DNA from: Bimastos eiseni
Taxonomy: Eukaryota; Annelida; Clitellata; Crassiclitellata; Lumbricidae
DNA length: 64,000 nucleotides
Assembly (NCBI GenBank): GCA_959347315.1
Contig: OY365808.1
Coordinates: 235,917 to 299,916, forward strand
Reading direction: 5' to 3'
The position numbers and the translations under genes were made by a program. Every line of letters starts with the position of its first letter. Position 1 is the stretch's first letter. The notes beneath the pieces were generated by a model, which was not told the origin of the DNA, did not search any database, and worked only from the letters and a program-made list of their open reading frames with translations. Positions 1 to 12,755 of this stretch are shown one piece after another.

Positions 1-589
1 TAAAAACTGAAAGCCAATTCATATTTGCATGCATGCACCAAATTTGACTAAAATATTTCAAACAGAACACAAATTATATCACTTTTAATGAGTGCAACCA
101 CTGATTTTTTATGGTAAAAAACATTTAACGCCGCAAGAAATAATAAAAAGCGAATTTATGAAGTCACATTTCAAGTAGTTGTAATAAACACACATCATAA
201 TTATTATTATTGAGATAAGAAATTGGAAATTATCGCATATGGAAGTCACTTTGACGTCATCTAGCATGCAGTCGATTAAATTGGTGAATAAAATTGTTTT
301 GCGATTAATCATTTTATGGTAGCATTTATAACAAAATAAACATGCGAAGGTGTCCATCACAGATAAACTGCGTATACAGACACTTCATGAATAATGAGCA
401 TGATCTTGGAGCCAAAGCTGTAATCACAGCTCACTCTGAAATCACTGGAGCTGAGCAGTTATAAAAATATGCTGTCGCATTGATGATCATAGGGGTGGGC
501 GGCGGAACGTCGTAAGGGCAGCGGAGGGCACATATCTATCGGCACCCGACCAAATATCGAGAATGATGACGAACTTGTTTGCTCACAGA

Positions 590-740
590 ATAGCAACATC
601 CGAAATCATCTCAGTACTCGGCGAAATTCAACAGAGTTGAACATCAGCCGCACGTCTGTTAAAAGAATTGCCAAAGAAGATCTAAACCTCACCGCTTTTT
701 GTCGTGTCCCTGGGCAAATTATCACCCATGCAATGGCCCC
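590..740 (+). pseudogene. Possible Tc1/mariner-like transposase HTH remnant
   Basis: A short frame reads ISRTSVKRIAKEDLNL followed by a basic/aromatic stretch and a glutamine. This resembles the second helix-turn-helix and linker of mariner-like transposases, where a run of the type 'S..SV.RI.K.DL.LK.Y' is usual. The preceding bases are open in the same frame. No DDE catalytic block follows and the frame stops at about 850. The resemblance is from memory and the match is short, so this is a weak call. Confidence 0.3.
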
Positions 741-1683
741 TACCATGCAGGTCAACAAAACTTGCCAAATAGACTCAGAATATGTGTGGCTACTGATGGT
801 AGACACAGTTGGTGAAATAATATTATATTTGCTTTATAACAATTATTTGTAAGAAGTCAATTTAAGTATCGTGTTGTGATTTTCCTACGCAAAGAGGACG
901 ACGTACGTTCGCTACTTTTATAAGTAAGTGCGTCTAGTATATCGTGCTGTGTTTTGTTCAACGTAAAAGCACCAAGTATAGGGTCTACTTCAATGGCTAT
1001 TCGACCCATAGTAGAGCACACGTGTTAAGGGTATTGACGCCCTATAGGCTTACATAATATTATGAGTAGCGGTGTGCCAATGGTGCGTGCGTTGAGATGC
1101 AGTCGCCAAACACTCTTATCTAGTTACTTAGATGATCTTAGATTGTCTTAAGAACCAACGCGGAATAAGATGCCGTTAATGACCGACTGTTGACGTAGAG
1201 TACAACCGATCATTTCTCTCTTCTTAGTCCATCAATAAATCTGTCCTCATCTGGCTCAGAGGGAAACGAATGATTGTGAATAGAGTTAAGTGCAGTTCGT
1301 TTCTGAGGGCATATCTGCGTTAGGTCTACTCTAGAGATAGCTAAAAAAAGAGGCAAAGAATGTATGGTGATTGGGAGTTTAAGGATTCCAAACGTATTTG
1401 CTTGTTATTAAAAACGATGCGTCTGATCCTTGGAGAGCTGTTATCTATCACCAACCGCTCAGCCTACATTTGACGCCAAACTTCCGTTCAATGATTTCCT
1501 ACAATGACTCGCAATTCATGACGAGCGTCAGAGATGTCAGTGTTATTCCGTTGTGATTCTGGCTTCTTCTATGATGGCTACTAAATAAATAAATAATAGG
1601 AACTGAACCCTGAGCGATTGCATAAATATTCAAAGGAGACCAAGAAGATACTAACGAGGTCACTGAGACAGTCAGACAAAGGC

Positions 1684-1992
1684 AAAGAAGAAGATGATGA
1701 AGAAGATGGAAGATGAGAAGAACAAGAAGAAAAGAAGAACAAGGAAGAGGAGGAGGAGGAGGAGAAGAAGAAGAAGATGATGAAGATGAAGATGAAGAAA
1801 AAGAAGAAGAAGATCAAGAAGAAGAAGAAGGAAGAAGAAGAAGAAGAAAGAGAAGAAGAAGAAGAAGAAGAAATAGAAGAAGAAGAAGAAATAGAAGAAG
1901 AATAAAGGAAGAAGAAGAATAAGAAGAAGAATAAAGGAAGAAGAAGAAGAAGAAGCAAATAAAGAAGTAGAAGAAGAAGAAGAAGAATAGAT
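1684..1992. repeat. GAA/AAG polypurine tract
   Basis: About 300 bases are almost purely purine on the + strand (GAA, GAG and AAG mixtures). The homopurine/homopyrimidine strand bias creates long low-complexity open frames (poly-Glu/Arg on +, poly-Ser/Leu/Phe on -). These are artefacts and not genes. Confidence 0.9.
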
Positions 1993-2130
1993 AATTGAGC
2001 TAGCCCTCGGATTGACATGCTTGGTAAGTGTTCGCGATTTCATTTTCTTAAAGGATAAACAAATGACTGGCTTTCCACCATTGGCTTCTCACTTTATAAA
2101 GGCATTTTGGCCCCGATGTTCTGTGTTGAG

Positions 2131-2371
2131 AGCGCCTGTGAATAAGCTGGTTCCAGCGACTTAGCTTTTTGGGCGCTGTTAAAATATTGAGATCACGATT
2201 ACGATTGTACACGATTATAAGTAGTTAATTCGCGAGTGGCGCTATGTATATTTCTATAGATACGATACGCTCGTAATCGTAATCGTAGGCTTATATTCGT
2301 AATCGTAATCTCAACATTTCAACAGCGCCCACAGAAGCTAATTCGAGGGAACCAGCTTTTTCACAGGCGCT
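2131..2371. mobile_element. Foldback MITE with about 80-bp terminal inverted repeats
   Basis: The left end starts AGCGCCTGTGAATAAGCTGG and the right end is close to its reverse complement (CCAGCTTTTTCACAGGCGCT). The complementarity continues inward through GGGCGCTGTT and the GATTACGATTACGA runs, so most of the element can form one hairpin. No coding capacity is seen. Related half copies lie near 26980-27062, 27786-27840 and 34348-34400. No clear target-site duplication was found, so the superfamily is unknown. Confidence 0.65.
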
Positions 2372-2414
2372 TAATCAGAACAAAATCGGAATGCAGAGGT
2401 CAAATCCTGAGAGT

Positions 2415-2684
<270 letters not shown>

Positions 2685-4180
2685 AAGGTGGTTGGTGTTT
2701 GGAGTTGAAGCAGCTAGGAAGGGAGGGCGAAGAGGGGAGATTCAGGAGAGGATTTGTTTAAAAGCAATGTCTTCAGTTTTGAGTGAAAAACCTGTGGTGA
2801 GATGGCAAGAGGTGAGGCTTTGGAGAGTTCGCAAGTCTACGATTGCTTTGATATTTGTCTTGATGTATAGATTGCTGGAGGGAGTTTATTCCTAAGAGGC
2901 GGAACTGCAGCAGCTAGCCTATATAATAGTGCGATTTGTAATTTTTTTGTGATGAGGTGACGGAAGGGCGGAGAAGTGTGAGGGTGGAAGCGGAACGAGT
3001 TGAGCGATGTGATTGAATCGTGAACAGGTGACGGAGATATGTGGGCTGCGAAGAATGGAGTGTGTCGTAGGTGAGTGAAATGACCTTGTATCCAATCCTT
3101 TCAGGTATTTTGAGCCAGTGGAGTGATTTGAGACCAGGATCGACTGATATGATGGTACTTTGGGGTTTTGTTGACAGCACGGGCGAAAACATTTTTAGTG
3201 GCTTGGAGGCGGTTTATTTGGGTGGTATCTCTACGGAGGAAAAGAGAGTTGCAGTAGTCAAATTTAACGTGAACTACTGATGTGGCGCTTGTGGATGCAG
3301 TTTTGAGGTCGAGTATGGGGCGGATTCTACGAAGATCACGGACAGGCCTAGGCCTATATCATGTTTTGAATTTCAAACGATGTCCTCTACAGCCTACAAT
3401 TGATGCAATATTCCATATAATATGTTTTGTAAAAATTGCATTCAGACCTTTATTTATTTGTCACAGCAAGGTGTTGCTGTTACGCAATAGGCCTACTCTA
3501 TAAAAATATGAAACCTTAACTCAATCATGCTTTTATGCATGTCTGTCAAGCTTGAGCCCACATTTCTTTTCACTTTCAATTTCACATTCTCTTTGGGAGT
3601 TATTTATCCAGTCAGGCACACGCTCAGCGTACAGACGGCCTCACAAATAAAATCTTAGTCTTAGACGGTGAAGGTGAAAAGCAATGTGGGCTGCATCATG
3701 TAGGCCTAGCAAAGTAATTGTAGTTGCAAATTGTAATTGTAAATGAAACATTTAAAAGCGCTTCTAAAATCAGCAGCGATCCTGATCCAAGGTAGACCTA
3801 AACAAGAAGATCTTCTAGCGCTTCTGAGACTGAAAAGAGGAGCGAACGAGGAGTTCCGCCATAAAGGGGAAGACTATTCCAGCTGGAGGGGCCTACATAA
3901 GCAAAGTTCCTTGTTAAAGAAAAAAACCAAAATTTTTCGATTTTGAGCGCTGTTGTGAAAAATACTCATATAGAGCCTAGATGTTTTGTTCGTTCTTGCC
4001 AAAATAAGTTTCTTTTGTACATGTAGGCCTACAGATGGTGCACTGGTGCGTTTGCGGACTTCTGATAAAAGAATATACTTACTCACTGAGTCTACAGTCT
4101 GCACTTGATGCAGCTATGCAATTTGCGAATGTTTTCACAAAATGTCTACATTATTCTGAGTACTTGCATTTTGTGTGACA

Positions 4181-4505
4181 TGGTGGCCGATTGGCTAGAG
4201 CGGTCGGCCCTTAACGCTCAGTGTGCGCTGAGTGAGCGGGTTCGATCCTCGGTCGAGGTGTTGCTGTCTATAGGGACCTTGAGCAAGTCCTTTGCGCACA
4301 GTTGCTCTGCAGTGTAATGCAACGTAAATCCTCGAAATTTCTCGGCGCCCACAAAAGCCACGTCAGGGAGAGCAGCTATTCACCGGCGCTATACTAAATA
4401 AAATCCGCAATAGCCAATTCTCTGGTTTCATTCCGGTGCCAGCTCAAAATCCGGGGAGTCAAGCCGAGGAGACAGCATGGTGCTAAGGTGGTAGAACATT
4501 ACAAC
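4181..4505 (+). mobile_element. tRNA-derived SINE
   Basis: The head carries an RNA polymerase III A box (TGGCTAGAGCGG at 4192-4203) and a B box (GGTTCGATCCT at 4239-4249) with tRNA-like spacing. A non-tRNA body follows, including GGGACCTTGAGCAAGTCC, a motif type common just after the tRNA head of many animal SINEs. A 5'-truncated, inverted relative of the body occurs at 56545-56720, sharing CCCACAAAAGCCA and GAGGAGACA. The right end is approximate. Confidence 0.7.
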
Positions 4506-5750
4506 TGCAGCTGCGTCTGTAGCGATGTTCCTATTAAAACCCACATTTCTTATGTATTATTAACATTATAATATGCAGTCAATGTTAATTAGTTAAATTA
4601 ATTCAGAGTTAATTAATGCCAGCCTATAAATATAATGTAAAGGCGCTATAAGATTAAATTAGACCCCTTAGTAACAGTGTTGTTGGGGAGAACTGGTCGT
4701 TTGCAATTTGACATTCAGAAGGCAATGTTAAAAGGTCTGATTTTGGCCATCGGTCGTCTGCTGGGGATTGTACGGCGGAAATGCGTTATCCGGGCTGCGA
4801 GAGTTTGCAATAAGATGTTCAGTATTGCTGGTGTTGAGAAAAGAGTCAACACGTAATTCTCAAGTTGCGAACTCTAAAAGAAGTTTTAGGAGTTCGGACA
4901 GTTATTTGACACTGGTTCGTCTAGAACTGCTGAGGGGTGCGATTGGTGTAGTGGTGAACAGTACTGTGATCGTCGAGTAATGATGGATGTATTCTCCGTG
5001 TGTAATCAGGAGTTATTTTCGTTCTCGAACTATCGGTCATGAGCGGTGGAATGCAGAAACTCTTTTCACGTTAATATAGATGGACTGAGAGATTAATATC
5101 AGCATCTATAGTGTGTCTCTTCTGACATACTTGTCAACGGAATCGAGGCTACGCAAGTATCACATTAAGTCCGCTTCATCATTCGGACGTGACGAGTGCG
5201 AGTGGAGTACGGCACAGAAACATTTGAGGTGAAGAGGCTAGAGACAACAATCATCCGAGAAGAAGCAATCGACAGAATTTATACAAAGAAAGAATCCAAA
5301 TGAACACTACAGAAATCCACTGCAGATCTGCTCCATTCCCGTGGGAGGTAGATATCTGACTTAAGAAGCGCTATTAGCTAATCTAGGCTGGCTAGGTAGT
5401 CATAAGTTAGACTAGTTCATAATCAATCTATATCTTAGAATTCTATTTAAATATTTTGCTGATTTTGACTGTTTTTGCAATATAATTGACGATGAAAGTT
5501 TGCAGTAGTTATTAATTAATTAATACTCAATTAAACTCATGAATATGTATATGAAGAGGTGTAATGGCCAAACCAAGGCAGAATAAGTTGAACTGTGTAT
5601 AAGCATCGTTACAGCGTCGTCAAAACGTGTGTGCGCTTTCGTGCAAGACTTGTCTTGTTAAAGCGCGTTATAAATACCTAGTTGTATTGTAATTTGAATT
5701 GTGATGTATTTTTATTGTAATTTATTTTGTGGACGTCGGTAGGCTATAGG

Positions 5751-6471
5751 TAAAGAATGCAATTCCGGACCATAATCATTTTTCTGAAATTTCTTCGGTA
5801 AAATTCCTGAATTATTCCTGAATTCTCATTATGAACGTATTGACCGACTATATGCCGTCAATTTCCAACAAATTCCTAACAAATTCAAATACTAATTTTA
5901 TGTCTTCTTAACTAGTATAATACCACACTGCACATGGAAGTAGCGTCGACGGTTTCACAAAGTTAATATTCAGTGAAAATGGCAAAAGAAAGAGATAACA
6001 AATTACAAACTTAAAGAACACGTCAGATGTAGCCTATGATTCACGGTACGTGTTGATGAATCCATAATGCAGCAGGCGCATGCTTCTGAAAATACGAACG
6101 CTGGAAGCATAGTGAGTCCAAGGTTTCATCACCGAGTCTGCAACCTGGAGCAGATAGGTCTAACACAGGCAATAGAAAACGCATGATCAGCTTCAAAATA
6201 GTAGCTACTTGCTATAGGTGTTCAATATAAAAAAATAAGGCCAACAGACTCCTCATCAGTAGCATTTCTGTCGTGGCGTTTGTATTTTTGTAGAGAGTTA
6301 AACTCTACAAACTTTGGAGTCATTCTGAGGGCCTTATTCAGCGTTCCCGAAATAACGGCAGAAATACAGAAAAACACGGAGAGTCTTTTTGTGCAAAGTT
6401 CATAAACCTAATAGCGCAATTATTCAAAGTTATACCTCACATGAAATATATGTCACATTTTCATATATACA

Positions 6472-6506
<35 letters not shown>

Positions 6507-6689
6507 TCATAATTATGCAAATATAATAATGTTCGGCATCTTTGTGTTTCCATGAATAACGATAATAATAATGATAATGACTGTTATTTAAACCCATAAT
6601 TTCACTTCCGAAATTCCGGGTTTCGTGCTTTAAAAATTCCAGAATTTCGGAATTTTTTAAATTCGGAAATTCCGGAATTGCAATCTTTA
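5751..6689. mobile_element. Non-autonomous hAT-like element, 939 bp
   Basis: The ends are inverted repeats: TAAAGAATGCAATTCCGGA on the left and, reading in from the right, TAAAGATTGCAATTCCGGAA. AATTCCGGAATT-type words repeat near both ends as subterminal repeats. The flanks (gctatagg and gctaaggt) are only approximately duplicated, so the superfamily is tentative. The interior has no transposase and contains a TA microsatellite. Confidence 0.55.
6474..6504. repeat. (TA)n microsatellite
   Basis: About 15 TA dinucleotides inside the 5751-6689 element. Confidence 0.95.
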
Positions 6690-7614
6690 GCTAAGGTCTA
6701 CATTCTATAGGCCCTATCTGGCGGTTGACTTGCCCGCTCTGTTGCTTGATCTTCTAGAGCTATACCGATTAGTTTAGTGTAGCTGGAGATTTTATAACAG
6801 TTGGCTTATATGATTGTCAAATTTCGTAATGAAATGCTTCTGAATCAACAATAATTTTCTGAGTTTTTCAGGAAGTATCAAAATGCTTTGCGATCTGAGC
6901 ATGCTACCGCGTACAAGTTTGTTTCCTATAAGCCTGGAGTGTATCTACTGCTTGGTTGTTGGATTTGCGTAATATATTAAAAATTTCCTTTAAAATTTTA
7001 ACCGGTAAGACGCTCTTATTATTTCAATATAATTTACCGATCATATACAAAGAAGACCACAACAACTGTTCAATATCAAAGAATTAAATGCTACTGTTGG
7101 CATTGTAGCGCTGCATTTCTTTGTCAAGGGTCACTGGAGTTCCGGGGCACGCTGGATGTCTTTGTTAACAATTTATAATCACGCATGGTTATGTGGGGGT
7201 AATATGGTAGGATAACAGTGGTACTTTATGTGACGCCCCATTTAGACAAACCAGAATATTAAGTGCCCGGGTGTTGATGTGAAGACTTCAAATATTGTGA
7301 TTGTTATTACCATAACCACAATATTGCGACCATTTATATAACGCCGTTGCTAGCAAGCTACTTCTAGGGTGATATGCAGGACACAGACCTTGGCACAATT
7401 CGCGAAGAAACTAAGTAGTAAATCATTGGTTCCTGTAATAAAAACAATGTAGTTAAATCGCCTTACTTATAGTTTCAGGGACTCCAACTTACACATAATA
7501 TTTTGGTTTGCTGATATTGGTCAGAACAAAGTACTTCCGGTGCATGATTGACACAAAGAAGTAACTTAGATGAACGTTCGTGTATATATAAAAACTACAC
7601 TAACCCTGACCCTA

Positions 7615-7895
7615 AATCGGTGCGAACGAATCACCGAAACCCAAATTCCAGAAACTGATTTTTGCCGTATCCCCGAAAGCAAAGCTGGATTGATGAAAAA
7701 TGATTCAGCTTCAAAGGAAATTGGATAGATGAAAAGAATTCATGCAGAAACTGGATTGATGAATGATTTGCGCAGTTTTGAGACAGTTAGGCATTTTCAA
7801 TAGCACATTGCTGTTTTCGGGGAATCGGGCTTTTTGGCCTTTTCAACGTTTTCGGGGATTTGGGTTTCGAGGATTCGGGTTGATCCCCCTTAACC
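7615..7895 (+). repeat. CCGAAACCC-family foldback repeat, copy 1
   Basis: An A/C-rich left end with repeated CCGAAACCCAAAT and CCCCGAAA words is mirrored by a right end of TTTTCGGGGATTTGGGTTTCG. Between them lie repeated GGATTGATGAA words and a TTTTTGGCCTTTTCAACG block. The same architecture recurs twice in tandem at 55145-55655 and in reverse at 57245-57535. There is no coding capacity, and I do not recognise the family. Confidence 0.65.
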
Positions 7896-8443
7896 AACCC
7901 TCACAACCCCTAATCGACCCTCATGACGCATAATTATAAGAAATTATAGGTTTTTAGAGTGCACATGCGCTAAAGGTTGCTAAGAGGTTTCCACACTCAT
8001 AGGTTGAGTGCAGACATAGTATTGCTATCAATCCTCTATGAAGATGTAAGGCCACTTTGATGCACAGTCACTCACCATCAGTGGTTGATGCTGTTATGAT
8101 AATTTTTTTAATACGTTTTATCATTCATAGCTAGCTTACATTAGGTATTATTTTGAATTTAAAAGTAAATTGCTAGCGTGAAACTTGAAATTTACGGAGA
8201 CTGAGCATTGGAAATTTTGACTTAAATGCCCGTGTGTAGCAATCCGACATGAAATTCAGCTAATTCCACCAATTTACTTTTGATGATGTCATCTTGGTGT
8301 AGAGGCATCATTGCTTGATGGTCATTTAGCACTTAATAAGTTATACAATAGCAAATAATGAGAATTCTTTCTTTCTGTGTTAAGCATTGTTCTCTGATGA
8401 ATTTCAATTTGTTGCCTTATTTTTAACAGATCAAATCGTTACA

Positions 8444-9322
8444 ATGTCAGAAGTGACCGATTGGAACAAACTGACGATTCCTCAGTTGAAGGAACATCTG
8501 AAGAAGCGGGGTTTGGATCAGTCTGGCAAAAAGGCAGACCTCATTGGTCGACTCGTTGTCAGTGACCAGGGTCTGTGTCTGACTGTCTTCAATCACTATT
8601 TCATCTATTGTCAAATACTTTCTGAGCTGTCAGCCAAGATGCTCTGATGTAACTCCCTTTGTTTGTTACTAAGAATGGTTGACAGTGATTTTTTAAACGA
8701 ATTATATACACCAGAATATAACAATTGATGCCAATTCTAAATACCACAACTCGTGCATATCTAAGAATATTACTTTTGTGAACTGCTCCATCCAAAGCAA
8801 GCATATGTCGCAACTCACAATTTCAAGAAAATGGCCAAAAATGACAAAACACAAAATTTTATCACCCAACTATTATAATTTGGATAAACAATAACTTTTT
8901 TTACTCGAATTTGATTCAAACTCAAAACACGCATAATTGATCCTTCGTGGCATTTTTGGCAGTTGTTTCAAAATTGTGATTTCTGACATACGCCTACTTT
9001 TGATAAAGCATCTCGTATTTAGAAATTTATATCTTCAGTGCCACTCGAAAGAAATAGTAATTGTCGTGTGTTCTAACAAGTCCATGGATTGAGTGATTTC
9101 ATTATGAAGAGACTTAGTTGGGTAGAGTTGCTCTCGGTTCCATTTCAAAGCAGAATTTCTGTAAGCTTCCAATTAATTGAGTTAATGAAAATGTTGATAA
9201 CTCGTGCTTGATGGGTTGTTTCAGCTGGTCAGGAGGAGACGAAGAAGTCAGAGGATGGAACTGGAGAGAGTCAACCAGCCAAGGAAGAGGAGGAGACGGC
9301 AGAATCAAGGGGTCAGGACTGA

Positions 9323-9361
<39 letters not shown>

Positions 9362-12300
9362 GCATTTTTGAATGCATTTGTATTGTGATCTTTCTAAAGT
9401 GAATATATTATCTTCTTTGAATTCAGATGTTGAGGAACAGATGGATACGTCTGACAATCCGAATGCCGATGAAACGACGTCCGCTGAAAATGCAATGGCC
9501 GAAGGAGAAGATTTCACTGAAAACAGTAAGATAAGGAAGATAAGATAAGGAAGGGTTTAATGCACGAGTAAGATATGTATTCAGCAAGTAACAAAATAGG
9601 TTTTCACAGCTTTTGCTGATCTTATGATTGGCAAATGTATCTGATACCCTCAAACGATTCATTGGTGACACTAATAATTATTATGCATGTTGAAAATAAA
9701 GTAAGATATCCATTTGCTTCTGTCTTGTCAGTTTGCCTTTATCTTGTGTGGCTACCTGTGTCTTGTATATCCCTCTGTGTCTTGTTGTCTGCCTGTGTCT
9801 CGTCTGTCTGCCTGTGTCTCGTCTGTCTGCCTGTGTCTTGTCTGTCTGCCTGTGTCTCGTCTGTCTGCATGTGTCTTTGGTTGTATTGTGACGATATCTT
9901 GTTATTTGTCTTTCAGTAACCTTTGAGGAATTGGAGCAGAAGAAAGACCACCAGGAACCGCAACCTGCGTTAAAGTCGACAGAGACTGAGGCCGATGACG
10001 ATGTGGTGAATGCTGGTCATACAGAGGATGGTGGAGAGGGGGGAGGAGTAGAGGCAGAGGGTGAAGGAGAGGGGAAGCAGGAGCCAACAGCAGCCGAGGA
10101 GGAGGAGGAGGAAGAAGAGGAGCCAGATGTGTCCGATCAGTTTGCCATTGATATGCCAAAGGACAGTGAGTTGCTCCTTTCTCTCATATTCTGCTCTCTG
10201 CCTTCAGTTAATGCTCTCTCTGGTCTTTGTTTTTTCCTCAACTACTTAATAAATAAAATGCTTTTAAAGTCTCTCTCTTTTTGAATAGTCATGTGATTGA
10301 TATTGAAGTGATTTTAATGTGAGCTGAAGATGTGAATAATGATTAAGAGTCAAATGAAATGGTTGATGTTTTTTTTTATGATCTGCTTTGTTTTATGACA
10401 TTAGGTTTGTTTTGTCTCTCTTTCTTTAGGAGATTGTTTCAGGCTGACGTGGAATTCTAAGAAATTCATCGTTCCATTCAGAAATGAAATCAATGCAGGT
10501 GAACAGTTTAACTTATGACTGATTCAGCCAATGCCAGTTGCAAACTGCCATAGTTATGTTGCTATAAATCATTACCAGTTGTCAGGCACCATGCATGGCT
10601 ATAAACCGATGTATTGAATTGTGATCTAAACGCCGATGGTTTACGTGTTGCGTCGTGCTTTTTGTGTAGTTGGTTGTTGAGTGATTATTCTCTAGGTCTT
10701 TTCTTCTTCTAGTTTTCACCATCAAATCGCCTCTCAGCGCTGCTCACACCTCTGCGCATAACAGCCTTTTTTAGTTGCTTGCTTGAAAGAATCTAAAGAC
10801 TTTCAATCATGATTGTCTTACTTTGTAGATCTTGTCTCGAGTTACAAGGATCGAAGTCTTCTCATTCAGCCGGTCGATCTCTCCGATCTTGGATCAGACG
10901 TTTTCAAACAATTGCTCGAAAGAACTCAGAAGTTCAGCATTGACTTTCATGACAGAACTTCAGGAAAAACAACGACAGGGTCTGTCATCTCTTCCAACTA
11001 TGGAGGCAGTGAGTCGTATGTGAGATGATGATGATGATGATCTTTGATGGACAGATTCCTAATCAGAGATGATAGCTGATGCTTTAGATCACAAATAGCT
11101 AGGAAACATCTTAAATAAAGTGGAACCCAGGTCAATGCGATAACTAAAACTAATTTAGTTGTGGCTCCATTATTATGAAATGCATAATTTGGCATTTGTA
11201 ACAAGTGAGACCTGGCATAGTCCAAATGCCAGTGAATGATAATGATCTGTTGTTGTTTTAGTCAGGTGAGGCTTCTGCTGAAGTCGCCTGCAGAGGCAGA
11301 GCAAGTGACGAAGGAGCTGAAGAGCTTTCGAGAGACGTTGTCCATTGAGAAGATGGCGTTTGAATTCAAGGAGTCTGAGGGTACGACGTCTCATCAGCAT
11401 CGCATAGTACCAGCCTTCTTTCCTCTAACAGACCTACTCACTTTGTACTCAGTCTGCATTTGCATAAAATGTCTCTTTGGTTTATGTTGCTCTACGTTGT
11501 TCGGAAGGTAGTGTAACAACATGATTACGTTTGCCATCTGTGCACTATTCTGCATTTGCAGATGAGTTTTAGCCTGAAACAGATGATTTTTAAGCTGAAA
11601 CAGATGATTTTAAGCTGAAACAGATGATTTTTAAGCTGAAACAGATGATTTTAAGCTGAAACAGATGATTTTTAAGCTGAAACAGATGATATAAAACCTG
11701 AAGTAGAGAGGTTTAAGTTCAGTGCTTAATGAGATAAAAAGAGAAGCACAGAGGACTGGAGAGATTAAATTGAATAGAGAACAGCAACTATTTAGAATGT
11801 GTCGTGAGTTGGACGCTGTCTTGGTCCATCTGATGATTGGTTGGGTGAGAAGGTGAATGTTAGGAATTATGTCGTTTCAAATGGTGAGCAATCAATCATG
11901 TTTACTTAGATGTTTGTACTGCTTTCCTCTGACTTTTTCAGATGACTTTCTGCCGATCGTTAAGAAGGAACAGCCACCAAACATAGGTTTGTCCACACAG
12001 TTGATCAACTCGATTAGTATCTTGTACGTTCGAGTGTTGATTTGAACATTGCCAGCAGAGGATCAACTAGTATTTATGCTATTTCGAAAGCTGTTCTCAG
12101 AATAAATATAAATGCATCTGGTTTCTCATTACTTTAAAGTGGGGGATCTGAGTGGGAGGTAAGAAAAGATGAGAGCTACTGGGTTGGGTGTACAAGAATC
12201 ATTTGACATTCTATGTCTTGATGAGGGATTGATCACCAGTGTTGGGCACGAGACCAAGACCGGGTGGTCCGAGACCAAGACCGACGGTCCAAGACCAAGA

Positions 12301-12721
12301 CCGATGCTCTTTTTATAAACAATTCAATCTATTAAGATGGTAAAACTGAATACCACACTTAAAACATTAATTTTGTTGTTGAAGAATACTAATCTTAATA
12401 ATGGTCCAGAAACAGTTTTACCGGCCAGTCTGAACTTTTGCGAGTTAAGCCCTTGGCTTTGGCCAGAGAATATCACACTATAAAATTACTTACAGAAGTT
12501 ACAGTATACGATTTAAGTACTAAATACTTTAAGACAAGTAACAAGTAGATAAACGTTTTGTTTGAATGATGTAGGCCTACTTGTACTCGGAATTGTAAGT
12601 TAATAGTGACTACACGAGGCTGACCATACAATTATTAGATTGTTCCAGAACCTTGAAATTTGTGAAAGCAAATTTTGAAATGGCTGGTTCCGTTGCAAAT
12701 GCAATTTTTGCCCACAGTAAC

Positions 12722-12755
<34 letters not shown>

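Noticed and set aside
1581..2043. Poly-Ser/Phe and poly-Glu/Arg frames
   Set aside because: Low-complexity translation of the GAA-rich tract.
4181..4260. A functional tRNA gene
   Set aside because: A and B boxes are present but the acceptor stem does not pair cleanly, and the sequence continues into a SINE body that recurs elsewhere.
11001..11010. GTGAGT after GGAGGC as the donor of SAP-RRM exon 6
   Set aside because: Its phase leads into a stop in the next exon; the GTATGT at 11016 gives the phase that keeps the following exon open.
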